Shown here: one piece after another, positions 49,668-60,120 of the stretch
Layout of the letters: each line of letters starts with the position of its first letter
How positions within the stretch are numbered: position 1 is the stretch's first letter
DNA from: Gyrodactylus bullatarudis
Taxonomy: Eukaryota; Platyhelminthes; Monogenea; Gyrodactylidea; Gyrodactylidae
Assembly: GCA_012064415.1 (NCBI GenBank)
Contig: SSNU01000063.1
Coordinates: 531,977-595,976, forward strand
Length of the DNA stretch: 64,000 bases
Reading direction: 5' to 3'
Translations under genes and position numbers: made by a program
Notes under the pieces: generated by a model
What the model saw: the letters and a program-made list of their open reading frames with translations, nothing else
Database searches by the model: none
Told to the model about the DNA's origin: nothing

Positions 49668-50924
49668 TTCATTGGTTGACAGTTTCTCACCCTCCCATTG
49701 GTTAGAAATTTCGCTGATTTAGGTATATAACCAAGGCGTAAATAATCGTTAAAGCAGAGTGGGAAAGATAACGGGTCCCTCACCTGTATTATTTTGCCAA
49801 GTGAATTAAATCCCAGGTTTAGGCACGGATACAACACTTCCCCTTCCAGGGTTTCTCAACTTCTTACGTAGTCTCCGAGGTGAGCCGGTCCATGCTTGAC
49901 TCTGACCTTCGAATTTCTTGAGGAACAGATGCGACCTGCACTGCCGGTAAGCTCCGAGCATTCTCATTTCCAGAGCTTTGAGATACATCCCCCTCCGCCT
50001 GGTTTAAGGTGCCCTCAGGTCTGCTGTCCGCAACCGGCCGCAGCTGCACATCACTGGCATGGGCTGTTCGGCCATTCTGGTCTGTCCAGATGTTATTTGA
50101 GCTCTTGAAAGCCACAGCTTCAACTGTAGGACCTTTTTCAGGCTGAATAAAAACTGGTTCCCACTCTCGATCTTGAATGGCCACTTCTACCACGTTCGGA
50201 ACATGCCGGGACAGGAACAGTCTGGCTGGAACATAGCCTTTGGCAGTCTCATTGAAGTTTTTGTGTCTCATGAAACTCACGAGAGTGTTTTTCAGGTCCC
50301 GAGGCTCGGATAACCGCATTTTCCCCAGGTACCTTTTTAAATCTTGATTCGCTCTTTCTGCTAGACCGTTCGATTGATGATGTCCAGCAGGAGTGAAGAC
50401 GGGCTGGATTCCAAAAGACTTATACAGATTAAGTGTTTCCGACGATTTGAAATTTGTACCGTTCTCGGCTACCACGCATTTCGGAGGACCGAAATAAGAA
50501 ATGAACTCAGTCAGGGCGTTTTCTAAGCATTCAGAAGACAGATTGGGTACTTCCTTCGCGTAGACATATCCGGAGAAAGCATCTACAAGAACCAATATTC
50601 TCCTAGAGTTCCAGGTGGCAATGTCCACGTGAACTCTTTCTAACGGCTCTTCGCAATCTGGCCAGGCCAGCAAGTCTTTAGAGTGCTGTTTCTTTTGTGT
50701 TTTGCAACACACGGAGCAGCCCGCTACGAACTTGTCTATATCTTTTTCCATGCCTGTCCACCACAATTTCTTCCTCATACGCTGTTTCATCAAGACTATA
50801 CCTGGATGTCCAGAGTGAGCCTTATCAAGGAAACTCCGTTTCTCTCTACAGGGAGGAACCAGACGCGTCTCTCTCACAAGATCACCGTCCTCAATTTTTA
50901 ACTCATTTGCTACCGATTTGTAGC
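49668..50924 (-). mobile_element. Element B: 3' fragment of a third Gypsy-type element (integrase plus LTR-like end)
   Basis: An open - strand frame (50877-49864, 337 aa) carries an integrase zinc finger (HSGHPG...CSVCCKTQ) and integrase core (VHVDIATW, VVAENGTNF, HHQSNGLAERANQDL). The second catalytic Asp of the D,D-35-E triad appears as Glu (AENGTNF). A Gln/Ser-rich tail follows. Downstream, GGAAGGGGAAG looks like a polypurine tract next to TGTTGTATCCG, the probable start of a 3' LTR (about 49844 down to 49668). The 5' part of the element is absent. It sits exactly between two copies of element A. Confidence 0.75.
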
Positions 50925-51029
50925 AAATATATTATTTAAACAAATATGTTTTATACAATTTGGCTCTTAGAGATTATGTGTGTTCACTATGTCTCTTCCA
51001 AAAACTCAACAAACTGGTGACATGGTCCG

Positions 51030-52382
51030 ATGGTCCCTAAGGATGAAGTCGATGAAGTACCTCAAATTTTCACCGACGACGATGTCCAATGTCTTGGCCC
51101 AACCCCAACTGGTAGCCAAAGAAATTCCTTAAACGATGCTGAACAACAAGTTGTGAAGCACGCCCGAAATCAACCCGATGACGATGTCCAAGAAAATCCT
51201 AAAACTCCTGATTCCGAAGAGGTTCCCGAACAACTGCCCAATTGTGAGAAATTGCCAACAAGTCCTTGTTGTTCAAAATCTTTGGCTCCATTAACACCAA
51301 TCAGATATCCCGATACCCCAGTCAAGTCTAAAAGAAGCCAAAGCAAGGTACGCTTTTCAAAAACCCAAACTAAAACTATCATGCCTCAACCTGCCACTGC
51401 CGCGCCCAAACCAGGTAATGAAAGCTCTGATGAGTCAGACGACGAGATCGAACTTACCAAGGTCGACAAGAAGATTTACAAAAAACTTCTCAAAGAAGTC
51501 CTTCGCAAGCGTACATTAGATGAGGAAAAGTCCCTAGCTGCCGCATCGTACCTGCAATCCCTTGTGACCGCGACCCCTAAGTATCAAGCCAACAAGTCCC
51601 AAATCATGGGCTGGTACAAAATGCATGGCAAAATTTTTGAAAAGCATATCCCTAAAGTATCCGAATCAGAACGTGTTAGTGCCTTAGTGAGATGCCTTGG
51701 CGAGGATGAACAGTCCCGCAACATTAACAAGGTCAGCCCGGCAGACCCTGAACAGATACCCTACAATGAAACAGTCAGTACTATGAACGAGCTGTTTTCA
51801 AAATCTTTGTCTATGTTAAACACCCGATTGGACTTCATGCAAAATCGCATGGGAGACAAAGACGTCGAACTGTTCAGAGCAGAGAAAAGCTTTCGAGAGG
51901 ATAAGTTTCTCTGACCTTAACAAGTCAAAATACCCTAAGGTGTACAGTCAACTGGCCTCGTATTACGACTCAAACCCAAAATGCTCCCAGGACGACCTAG
52001 TCAGGCGTGCCAGGAGACTAATCGACTCTGATAGCCGTGACCAAGTTGCTGCGATCAACAGAGTTGCCAGCCATATCCCTAATAGCAGACAAAGCCGCCC
52101 TACGACCACCCCAACCGGAGGCTCCAAAAGGAAAGCCTCTCAATTCAGCAAACGTAGGTCAAATTCCCGAAGCGACCGAAATTGAAAAACAAATGTCTTG
52201 CTTGTGGCAGTAATCATTTCAACAGCAAATGCCCTCATAAAAACACTAAGTGTGAAAAGTGTAATCGTTACGGTCACCTAACAGAGCGATGTATGACGCG
52301 TAATATCAACATGATCAGTGTTGCCGAAATCAATTCCCTGACCGATCCACAACCTCCTGTCAGAAGACCTGTCCTTAATTAA
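51030..52382 (+). pseudogene. Element A gag, frameshifted, with zinc knuckle
   Basis: Three overlapping open stretches (51030-51914, 51940-52185, 52182-52382) belong to one original gag. It moves from frame 0 to +1 near 51905 and back near 52185. The part before the knuckle is basic (GGSKRKASQFSKRRSNSRS). Two CCHC-type knuckles bind nucleic acid in this family. Translation would now stop at 51914. Confidence 0.75.
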
Positions 52383-53849
52383 CAAGACTACTTATGAGGC
52401 AATCTGCAGCCCAACCCTACACCCGACGTCCCAAACCTCAATTGGATACCTTGTGCAAACTGCAATCCCTTTTCTTGGTTATGTGAACATCCCTATTGTC
52501 ACCGAACAAAAAACCATAAATTGCTTTTTGTATGTTGTTCCCGCTGGTGGTGAAAAGATTTTCGGTAATAACCTTATTCACGCGTTCGACATAACAATAA
52601 AGCCTATTGATCCCTATAACGTCTTCTCCCTATCAGTTAACGATATTATAAGTGAGATTTTAGCTTTGAACGAAGAGTCCCCAGGTCTTTGTATTCATAA
52701 AGCTTCCCAAACCTTAAAAAAGGATGCTAGACCAGTGTTCTGCAATCCTAGAACTATCGCTTATGGTGTCGAAGCCCTAGTCAAGTCTGAGATAGATTCT
52801 TTAATTGAGAAAGGTATCTACTCTAAAGTAACTACGCCCTTATTTGCTGCTCCTATATTATTTGTTAAGAAAAAAGATGGCTCTTTACGAGTTTTTGCTG
52901 ATTATGCAACAGGTCTTAATTCCTAAGTTTTAGACCATGGCTATAACCTCCCTACTAGTGAAGATATTTTCTCAAGAATTCATTCTGCGAAATATTTCAC
53001 TATCTTAGATCTCTCAGCCGCTTTTCTACAAGTTGAGCTTGACGATGAGTAAAAAAAGTTGATGGCGATCAACACCAAATGGGGTTTATTCCAATGTAAT
53101 AGGCTCAATTATGGTGTAAAGCCAGCCCCAAAAATCTTTCAGCAAATTATCGATTTAGTTCTTAACAACTTCCCTAATGCCTAAGCCTACATAGATGATA
53201 TTCTCATCTGGGGCCCAGACTTGAACACCTTATGGAACTACACCCAATAAGTAGTTAAAAGACTTGTGAAATCTGGACTCAAGTTAAATCCCGATAAATG
53301 TGTATTCGGCAAGGAAAGTGTGGAATTCCTTGGCTGTATCCTATCTGAAAATGGTCGTAGCCCTAACCCTAGCAAAGTTGACCATCTCCTACGGCTAAAA
53401 AGTCCCAAGTCCAAAGAAAAATTGATGTAATTCCTTGGCTTAATGAATTTTTTCTGTCACTTTATTGACAAGTTACATACTTTGAAAGAACCATTCCGAC
53501 CTCTCCTCAAAAAGGATTCCCTATTTCGGTGGTCTCCCAAGTATGAACAGAACTTCATTGACATCAAGAAATCCCTAGCTGAGTGTTCACAGTTAGCTTT
53601 TTTCGATCCTAAACTCGAAAGCTCTCGTAGCTGCAGATGCATCCCAAAGTGGCATCGGTACTGTCCTTATGCAGAAGCATAACGACAGGTGGCTCCCCAT
53701 ATTCTATCTTTCCATGAGCTTAGATAAGATCAAGAAGGGTACGCCCAAATCGAAAAAGAGGGACTAGCAATTGTGTACGCAATCGAGAAATATCTTTTTG
53801 GACGTCACTTTGAACTTCAAACAGACCATAAACCATTAGTGCATATATT

Positions 53850-54201
53850 TGTTGTGATTGCGCTCTTAGTTCGTCATCCAAGTCTATGTTAGCACGTTGT
53901 TCCTTGAATGCCAGGAATTCTTTGATAAGACTTTTGTCCCATTTGGTCATCTTTGTCTTAGGTTTATTCACTACCAAGCTTGGAGAATCGGCCAAGTTGC
54001 TGGAAGAAGACATATCATTATTATTCGTCATGCTTCTTAATAATTTCAAATCAAAAGTCCCTGATCCATCACCAGGCTCATTCAAAACAATTTTTATTTT
54101 TTTAAATTTTGTACAATCATTTGTTTAAATTGCCCAACAATTCGACCACTTATTAATAGAAACATATCTATCGAATCGAATCTCTTTAGGAGATCACTAC
54201 A
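53850..54201 (-). repeat. 3' LTR of the young Gypsy element
   Basis: 352 bp, in element orientation from 54201 to 53850. It also contains the first 78 codons of the gag frame as a silent duplicate. It matches 58150-58501 without a difference noticed. Confidence 0.93.
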
Positions 54202-54232
54202 TTTCCCCTCCTTCTAAGGCGGAGCCTTACCA

Positions 54233-55189
54233 TTAAAGATCATAAATAAAATCAGCATTATGAGTTGATTTCCTTTTGTGCTTAGAAGGTATGACATCAT
54301 TATCACCAGGAATTGGATTCGTATCAGGAATTTGTAGATCCTCTATTGCTACTATTTTGGGCTGTTGTACTTCCTTTAATAGTTCATCAACATCTTCCAG
54401 ATTCATAGGGCGATATGGTTTTACTCTATCTATTGACACCACATACACTTTGTCGCCGAGATCTACTTTGAAGTCTTTACCATCACGATCCACTACCTTA
54501 AATGGACCATTATACCTGCATGACTTCTTAGTAGTCACATTATCATTTCTTATGAAAACATATTCACAAGTCATGATGTCTACAGGTAAATAAACCTTAT
54601 TACCTTTATTTCTTTTAGGAGGTTCAAATATTTGATTCATTTTAATAAACAAATCTCTGGTCTCTTGATCTAGATCCATATCTTGATCGTCTCTTTGAAT
54701 TACCAAATCAGTTGGTAATCTAACATTTCGACCAAATAACCTCTGTGAAGCTGTGAAATCCCCATAAGGAATGCCATTCATTAATAATTCCACAAAAGGT
54801 AAAGCTTCAAACCATGAATTTTGTAACTCCATAGCTACTATCATGTCTCTTAAAACTCTATGTCTACGTTCAAGCATGCCATTACTCTGAGGATGATAAG
54901 CTGCTGTACATTGGTGATCAATGTTATAATTCAACAGCATTCTGTCAAATTCCACCGAAGTAAAATTACTACCACGATCAGTTGTAATCTTCGATGGAAA
55001 TCCCTTGATTTTGAAACATCTTCTCACCAATGTATTAATTACAGTCACTGCTTCCTCATTTCTGATTTCCTCCAACTGGATATGTCTTGAACGTCTATCA
55101 ACTATGGTCAACACTTTATTAAAACCATTAGATTTTGGTAAAGTTACAACATCCACATGGATGTGTTCATAATTTTCCATTGGTTCCAC
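54233..55189 (-). CDS. Integrase core and C-terminal domain of the young Gypsy element, 318 aa
   Basis: It overlaps the polyprotein frame by 23 nt, shifted by one nucleotide. It carries the D,D-35-E triad: YEHIHVDVVTL, then TTDRGSNFT, then HPQSNGMLERRHR with the Glu. A GPY/F-type segment follows (YNGPFKVVDRDG...IDRVKPY). Either a single-base indel split one polyprotein, or a frameshift event joins them at GAAATTTGTGG. Gypsy elements normally shift frame between gag and pol, not inside integrase, so a recent inactivating indel is the simpler reading. Confidence 0.85.
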   Translation of the reverse strand: MEPMENYEHIHVDVVTLPKSNGFNKVLTIVDRRSRHIQLEEIRNEEAVTVINTLVRRCFKIKGFPSKITTDRGSNFTSVEFDRMLLNYNIDHQCTAAYHPQSNGMLERRHRVLRDMIVAMELQNSWFEALPFVELLMNGIPYGDFTASQRLFGRNVRLPTDLVIQRDDQDMDLDQETRDLFIKMNQIFEPPKRNKGNKVYLPVDIMTCEYVFIRNDNVTTKKSCRYNGPFKVVDRDGKDFKVDLGDKVYVVSIDRVKPYRPMNLEDVDELLKEVQQPKIVAIEDLQIPDTNPIPGDNDVIPSKHKRKSTHNADFIYDL

Positions 55190-58100
55190 AAATTTCAGAT
55201 ATTGTATGTCGAGTCACCTTGGATTTCTGGCATACTAAGCATTTGGAAACAAATTCGACTACATCTTTAGCCATTGTTTTCCAATAATATCTTGCTTTCA
55301 ACATGTTTCTAGTAGCCTTAATACCCATATGTCCAACCATATGGACTGATTGGAAAACTTGATATCTCATTGAATGAGGAACTATAGGGCGGACCATACC
55401 ATACCTTTTATCACATAAAAGACAGACAATTCCGCCTTGATATTGAAAGTCTTCATATGCCATTTCAATATCTACAGAATCCATTATATTCTCAGAAATC
55501 TGAGCTCCAGCCAACCTGTCAAGATCCAATGTATAATCGTTCAATGCTAAAGCACTGATAATTAATTGCCCATTGCAATACTTACATGTGATCACATCAT
55601 GTTCAGGTTGTCTAGATAATGTATCTGCGACCATATTTCCAGTGCCATTCACATGGATTATCTCATCTGTATAATAAGAAATATATTGCAGTCTCCTAGA
55701 AACCCAATCGGTTCTATCAGCATTGGCCAATTTTGTAAATGACTGAGTTACAGTTTTACTATCAGAATATATTTTAACATCTCTATACTTAATGTAATGA
55801 GAAAACTTTCTGCAAGCTTCATAAACAGCCATTAATTCCTTATCACAAATCTTTCTCCGTGCATCTGCACCTCTTAGAATTTTAGAGAAAAACTTGATAG
55901 GCCTTGGACCCTGATCAGTCCATTGCTGTAAAACTGCTCCAATTCTATAATTAGACGCATCAGCATATATCTCAAAAGTTGAACTAGGCTCAGGAGTTTT
56001 CAAAATTACTTTAGTTTTCATTAACTCTTTCAAATTATTGAAACTCTCTAATGCTGAACCTTCCAATACAACTGGACCATCTTTAGCCTTGATCCCATTG
56101 ATCAAGTCTCTCAAAGGAGCTTCAATTATAGCTAATTTATCGTAAAATCGACCATAAAAATTGATCATTCCCAAAAATTGCATAACCTTCTTCTTAGTAT
56201 TAGGAGCAGGAAAATTGCAAATAGCTATGGTCTTCTCATCTAATGGAGCTAAACCTTGCTGGGATAAATTATGACCTAAAAATTCAATTTCTTCCTTAAG
56301 AAATTCACACTTTTCTAGTCTAAGTCTTACATTAGCCTGATCTAATGCTATGAAGACTTGATTTAGAGTACACATATGTTCCTCCTTGGAATTAGATCCT
56401 ATTAATATATCGTCTACATATGCAATAACTCCTTCAATATTGACCAGGATTGTATCCATAGCTCTTTGGTAAGTAGCACTAGCATTCTTTAAACCAAATG
56501 GCATACCTACATATTCAAAAAGACCAAATCCTGTCTCTATTGCTGTCTTCTTAATATCTTCTTCCCTAACTCTTATCTGATGATAAGCTTTATGAGCATC
56601 GAGTTTGGAGAAAATTTGCTTGCCTGAAAACTTTAGAGTTATATCCATCAAATGTGGAATAGGATAATTATCTTTAACAGTTATTCTGTTAAGACCTCTT
56701 ACATCACAACATATCCTAACTTTCTTCTCTGTAATGTGTATGGTTAGTTGAGCACGCCATTCACTCGATGACCTCCTCACAATACCTCGTTTCTCTAGTT
56801 CTAAAAATTCCGCCTTAATTAAGTCTAATTGAACTTCAGAGAAATTCCTATTTGGAATTCTAACAGGATTGCCATTAGTGATGATGCTATGTTCTATGCC
56901 CTTGATAAAACAACCAACTTCACTCACATCAAAGAGTTTAGGAAATCTATTAGCTAATTCTAATATGTCTCTATCTGACTCCATGTTATTAATTGCCATT
57001 GAGTTAACCATCATGGGAACACACCTTATTGATGTATTATGAACCTTATCATAAATACTATTGACCACAGGATCAATAACCCATTGATGATACCTTAAAA
57101 AATCAATTCCTAAGCAATTGAAACCAGTTTTGATTAAATAAAAATAATAATTATAAGGTAAATTGTTTATTAAGATATCTCTAGGAACCCTTGTTCCGAC
57201 TTTTAGTGAACCACCACCTGCTACTTGACATGATCCTTGTTCCCACCCTTGGGGATCTATATTAATAGAAGAAAGATTAGCTCCAGTGTCAATTAAGAAG
57301 ATTTCCTCACTAGCTTCGCATATTATTGCTAGTCTAGTGTTAACAAGGAAGCTTACCTTATCTCCAGGGATCTTATCAAACTGGCACTTGCCAGGGGCTT
57401 TGCAATATTTGGCTGATGCCAAGAACTTGTTATGCAAAAAGCATAATCTATAAGTTACATTGCCAATCTTCATATCGAAGATATCAGGCTTCTTCATTTG
57501 TGGCTTCAAGTCTATTGATGAGATAAACAATTTATTAAAAGCATTATGATACTCAGAATCTAAAAGATCAAACTCAACGATCGATTCTGGTTTACAAATG
57601 ATATCATAATATAACTCACTTCTTGGCTTGTTATAATTCACAGCATTGCATACCAATTTCTGCTGTGTAAGATTACCCTCGTGTTGTTCAGCCATCTTGA
57701 CCAATTCTTCTAGGGTCGATGAATCAACTCTATCAAAGAGCTTATCCGCAATATGTTCTTTAATAGTAGCCATATAAGCAAGTTTGACATCTTCGCAGGG
57801 ACCTTGCATCCTTGACCAAAATTCATACTTGGACCTTGCGTTAGATTGTTTACAGTCAAAAACGGCCTTCATCTCCATAACTTTTTGCTTCGTGGTTTTC
57901 TGGCCTTTATTTCTGATTAAGTTTAACAGCTCAACTGCCGTTATATCTGGGTTAAGTCTGGTAGCTCGGTCAACCACCTCTTGGTACTCACTTGGGGCTT
58001 CAACACACCCCATAGAAACATACAGAACTTTGTCCTTTTCGCACATGGACTTCTGCCTTGCCAATTCCATTTCAACCACATTAACCCAAAATGAGACGTT

Positions 58101-58385
58101 CTTCTCATTAAATTTTGGTGCTGAGAGTCTTGGAGCGACGGTCTCACCATGTTGTGATTGCGCTCTTAGTTCGTCATCCAAGTCTATGTTAGCACGTTGT
58201 TCCTTGAATGCCAGGAATTCTTTGATAAGACTTTTGTCCCATTTGGTCATCTTTGTCTTAGGTTTATTCACTACCAAGCTTGGAGAATCGGCCAAGTTGC
58301 TGGAAGAAGACATATCATTATTATTCGTCATGCTTCTTAATAATTTCAAATCAAAAGTCCCTGATCCATCACCAGGCTCATTCAA
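55167..58385 (-). CDS. Gag-Pol polyprotein of the young Gypsy element, 1072 aa
   Basis: Single open frame. Gag is residues about 1-300, with no zinc knuckle seen. Aspartic protease: IFLIDTGANLSSI (about 363). Reverse transcriptase about 510-700: KVRICCDVRGLNRIT, FSKLDAHKAYHQIRV, MPFGLKNASATYQRAM and the catalytic IAYVDDILIG. RNase H starts at TFEIYADASNYRIGAVL (about 825) and includes DKELMAVYEACR and VADTLSRQ. The integrase zinc finger is at the C-end: H-x3-G-H region VHMVGHMGIKAT, then CLVCQKSK. It is cut off by a stop at 55167; the integrase core continues in another frame (55189-54233). Residues 1-78 are encoded by the LTR itself. Confidence 0.92.
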   Translation of the reverse strand: MNEPGDGSGTFDLKLLRSMTNNNDMSSSSNLADSPSLVVNKPKTKMTKWDKSLIKEFLAFKEQRANIDLDDELRAQSQHGETVAPRLSAPKFNEKNVSFWVNVVEMELARQKSMCEKDKVLYVSMGCVEAPSEYQEVVDRATRLNPDITAVELLNLIRNKGQKTTKQKVMEMKAVFDCKQSNARSKYEFWSRMQGPCEDVKLAYMATIKEHIADKLFDRVDSSTLEELVKMAEQHEGNLTQQKLVCNAVNYNKPRSELYYDIICKPESIVEFDLLDSEYHNAFNKLFISSIDLKPQMKKPDIFDMKIGNVTYRLCFLHNKFLASAKYCKAPGKCQFDKIPGDKVSFLVNTRLAIICEASEEIFLIDTGANLSSINIDPQGWEQGSCQVAGGGSLKVGTRVPRDILINNLPYNYYFYLIKTGFNCLGIDFLRYHQWVIDPVVNSIYDKVHNTSIRCVPMMVNSMAINNMESDRDILELANRFPKLFDVSEVGCFIKGIEHSIITNGNPVRIPNRNFSEVQLDLIKAEFLELEKRGIVRRSSSEWRAQLTIHITEKKVRICCDVRGLNRITVKDNYPIPHLMDITLKFSGKQIFSKLDAHKAYHQIRVREEDIKKTAIETGFGLFEYVGMPFGLKNASATYQRAMDTILVNIEGVIAYVDDILIGSNSKEEHMCTLNQVFIALDQANVRLRLEKCEFLKEEIEFLGHNLSQQGLAPLDEKTIAICNFPAPNTKKKVMQFLGMINFYGRFYDKLAIIEAPLRDLINGIKAKDGPVVLEGSALESFNNLKELMKTKVILKTPEPSSTFEIYADASNYRIGAVLQQWTDQGPRPIKFFSKILRGADARRKICDKELMAVYEACRKFSHYIKYRDVKIYSDSKTVTQSFTKLANADRTDWVSRRLQYISYYTDEIIHVNGTGNMVADTLSRQPEHDVITCKYCNGQLIISALALNDYTLDLDRLAGAQISENIMDSVDIEMAYEDFQYQGGIVCLLCDKRYGMVRPIVPHSMRYQVFQSVHMVGHMGIKATRNMLKARYYWKTMAKDVVEFVSKCLVCQKSKVTRHTISEICGTNGKL

Positions 58386-58501
58386 AACAATTTTTATTTT
58401 TTTAAATTTTGTACAATCATTTGTTTAAATTGCCCAACAATTCGACCACTTATTAATAGAAACATATCTATCGAATCGAATCTCTTTAGGAGATCACTAC
58501 A
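58150..58501 (-). repeat. 5' LTR of the young Gypsy element, containing the gag start
   Basis: 352 bp, in element orientation from 58501 to 58150. The polyprotein ATG (58385) lies 117 nt into it and the frame runs out through the LTR end and the primer-binding site. Promoter and RNA start should lie in the first ~115 bp. No clear TATA box was singled out. Confidence 0.92.
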
Positions 58502-60034
58502 TATTCAGTCCCAATAAAGGCATTAAAGAGACCTCAGCAAGAAGACTCCAAAGATGGGCACTTTTTCTAAGGGACTATGACTATGATATTGTATATGTTC
58601 AGACTAAGTCCTTCGGTCATGCTGATGTCCTGTCTCGTTTGTATCCCAAAAATAACGAAGACGTTGTAATTGCCGAACTTTCAGCAGTTGATGAAACCCC
58701 ACTTCGTTCAGCCCCTATTCAACCCAATTTCATTGCTCTGGAAACTCATAGTGACCCTACTTTGTCCCAAGTATACGATGCTATCTTAACCGAGTGGCCA
58801 AAAACAATACCTGATGATGTAAAACCTTATTTCAACAGACGTGATAGCCTATCTATCCTAAGTGGGTTATCCCTTATCGCGTCGTTATCCCTAGAGTACT
58901 TCGTAAAGAAGTCCTCGCCCGATTACATTTCGGTCATTGTGGCATTAATGCTATGAAAGCACTCGCTAGACAGCATGTATACTGGTTCAAAATAGACAAT
59001 GATTTAGAAGATTTTGTCAAAATCTGTGAACCTTGTCAGATAAATGGTAAACTGCCTCCCCAACAGCCGCCAACCCCATGGCCGAAAGCAGAAGAACCTT
59101 GGCAACGTGTTCACATGGATTTTGCAGGCCCTATTGATGGAATGTATTTCCTAATAATCGTTGACTCCTACTCTAAATGGCCATAGATCAAAATGATGAA
59201 ACATCCGATTCCCAAAACATCATCAAAAAACTGAACAAGATTCAACTTACCTTTGGACATATAACTTGTCTAGTCTCCTGATAATGGTGCAGCTTTTGTA
59301 TCTGATCAGTTTCCCAGGGTATAAAATTGCTGAATTCCCCAGCCTACCATCCCCAATCTAATGGTCAAGCAGAAAGATTCGTTGATACGTTTAAAAGGCA
59401 TTTATTAAAGCATCAAAATGATTCCAAAAAAGAAGCAATTAACATCTTTCTGTCCTATTATAGATCCACACCTAATGCAACTTTGAATGGCAAATCCCTA
59501 TCTGAAATTATGTTCGGGAGGAGAGTGAACACGAAGTTATCAATCATGAACCCCATGAACGTACCCAAAATTGCCATTCCAGCCCAAAATTCCAGATTCC
59601 CAATTTCCCAAAAAGTTTGGTTCCATGACAAGCACAACATGCCAAATGCCAGGTGGACGAAAGGTATTGTCAAGAAATCCACAGGCTTGTTACTCGATGT
59701 CGAGAACGAAGAAGGCCGTACCCGATCAGTGCACGTAAATCATGTTAAACCTAGATATGACATTGAAGACTTACTCTCAGAATTAGTTGCATCATTTAAA
59801 ATCCCAACTTCATCCGATCCTACGAGTCCTACACCCAACACCATCGTCCCGAAGATCCCTACTCCGGAAGGCTCCAACTCGTCCGACTCCAGCCCCAGTG
59901 ACGACACGACCGAAGTCAACTCGAAAAAATCAGTTGCCGCCTCGTCTCAGAGAAGGGGTATGAGAAGCATAATCCCGAATATTATTTCATATTTATATCC
60001 GAGCCAAATATTATTTAAACAATTTGGCTCGTAG
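58502..60034 (+). pseudogene. Element A pol, distal half (RNase H end and integrase)
   Basis: It continues element A's RNase H after the insertion (ARRLQRWALFLRDYDYDIVY, HADVLSRL), then the integrase zinc finger and core (ARQHVYWFKI..CEPCQ; HMDFAGPIDG; DNGAAFVSDQ in a shifted frame; YHPQSNGQAERFVDTFKRHL) and a Ser/Thr/Pro-rich tail. A TAG follows KWP near 59186, and frame changes occur at about 58880 and 59210-59330. Confidence 0.8.
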
Positions 60035-60120
60035 AGATTATAGTTTCAATTGTTAATAAATATAACTTTCCCTGCTACCCGAAAATGTGTGTTCACTATG
60101 TCTCTTCCAAGAACTCAAAA

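Larger units (their letters stand above)
53850..58501 (-). mobile_element. Young Gypsy LTR retrotransposon inserted in element A (4652 bp)
   Basis: Two 352-bp LTRs (53850-54201 and 58150-58501) read identically by eye and begin and end TGTAGTGAT...AATCACAACA in element orientation. A 4-bp duplication TATT (53846-53849 and 58502-58505) flanks them. A primer-binding site TGGTGAGACCGTCGCTCC starts directly after the 5' LTR (58149 downward), and a polypurine tract AGAAGGAGGGGAAA directly precedes the 3' LTR (54215-54202). Element A's RNase H frame joins across the insertion once one TATT is removed, which confirms the boundaries. Near-zero LTR divergence implies a very recent insertion. Confidence 0.95.
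50925..60120 (+). mobile_element. Element A copy 2: Gypsy-type LTR retrotransposon, decayed, interrupted by a younger element
   Basis: Truncated 5' LTR (about 50925-51011), gag (51030 to about 52190), zinc knuckle CLACGSNHFNSKC and CEKCNRYGHLTERC (about 52197-52300), protease/RT region (52370-53690; RICGD-equivalent LRVFADYATGLNS, FTILDLSAAFLQVEL, AYIDDILIWG), RNase H ([12 protein letters not shown], broken at 53849 and resuming at 58506), integrase (58950-59900; VHMDFAGPIDGMYFLIIVDS, SPAYHPQSNGQAERF) and 3' LTR (59961-60120, 160 bp, with a 15-bp deletion relative to copy 1's LTR). At least three frameshifts and six in-frame stops disable it. An 8-bp duplication near the gag start shifts that frame too. 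Confidence 0.85.

Noticed and set aside
52182..53700. Alternative genetic code with TAA as glutamine, suggested by repeated in-frame TAA in pol
   Set aside because: Host genes in the same window end at TAA, TAG and TGA exactly where homologs end, and the pol also has frameshifts, so simple decay explains it.
53720..54085. A separate 121-aa - strand gene
   Set aside because: It is the gag start duplicated in the 3' LTR reading out into element A sequence.
57784..58428. + strand 214-aa ORF
   Set aside because: Antisense shadow of the Gypsy gag and LTR.
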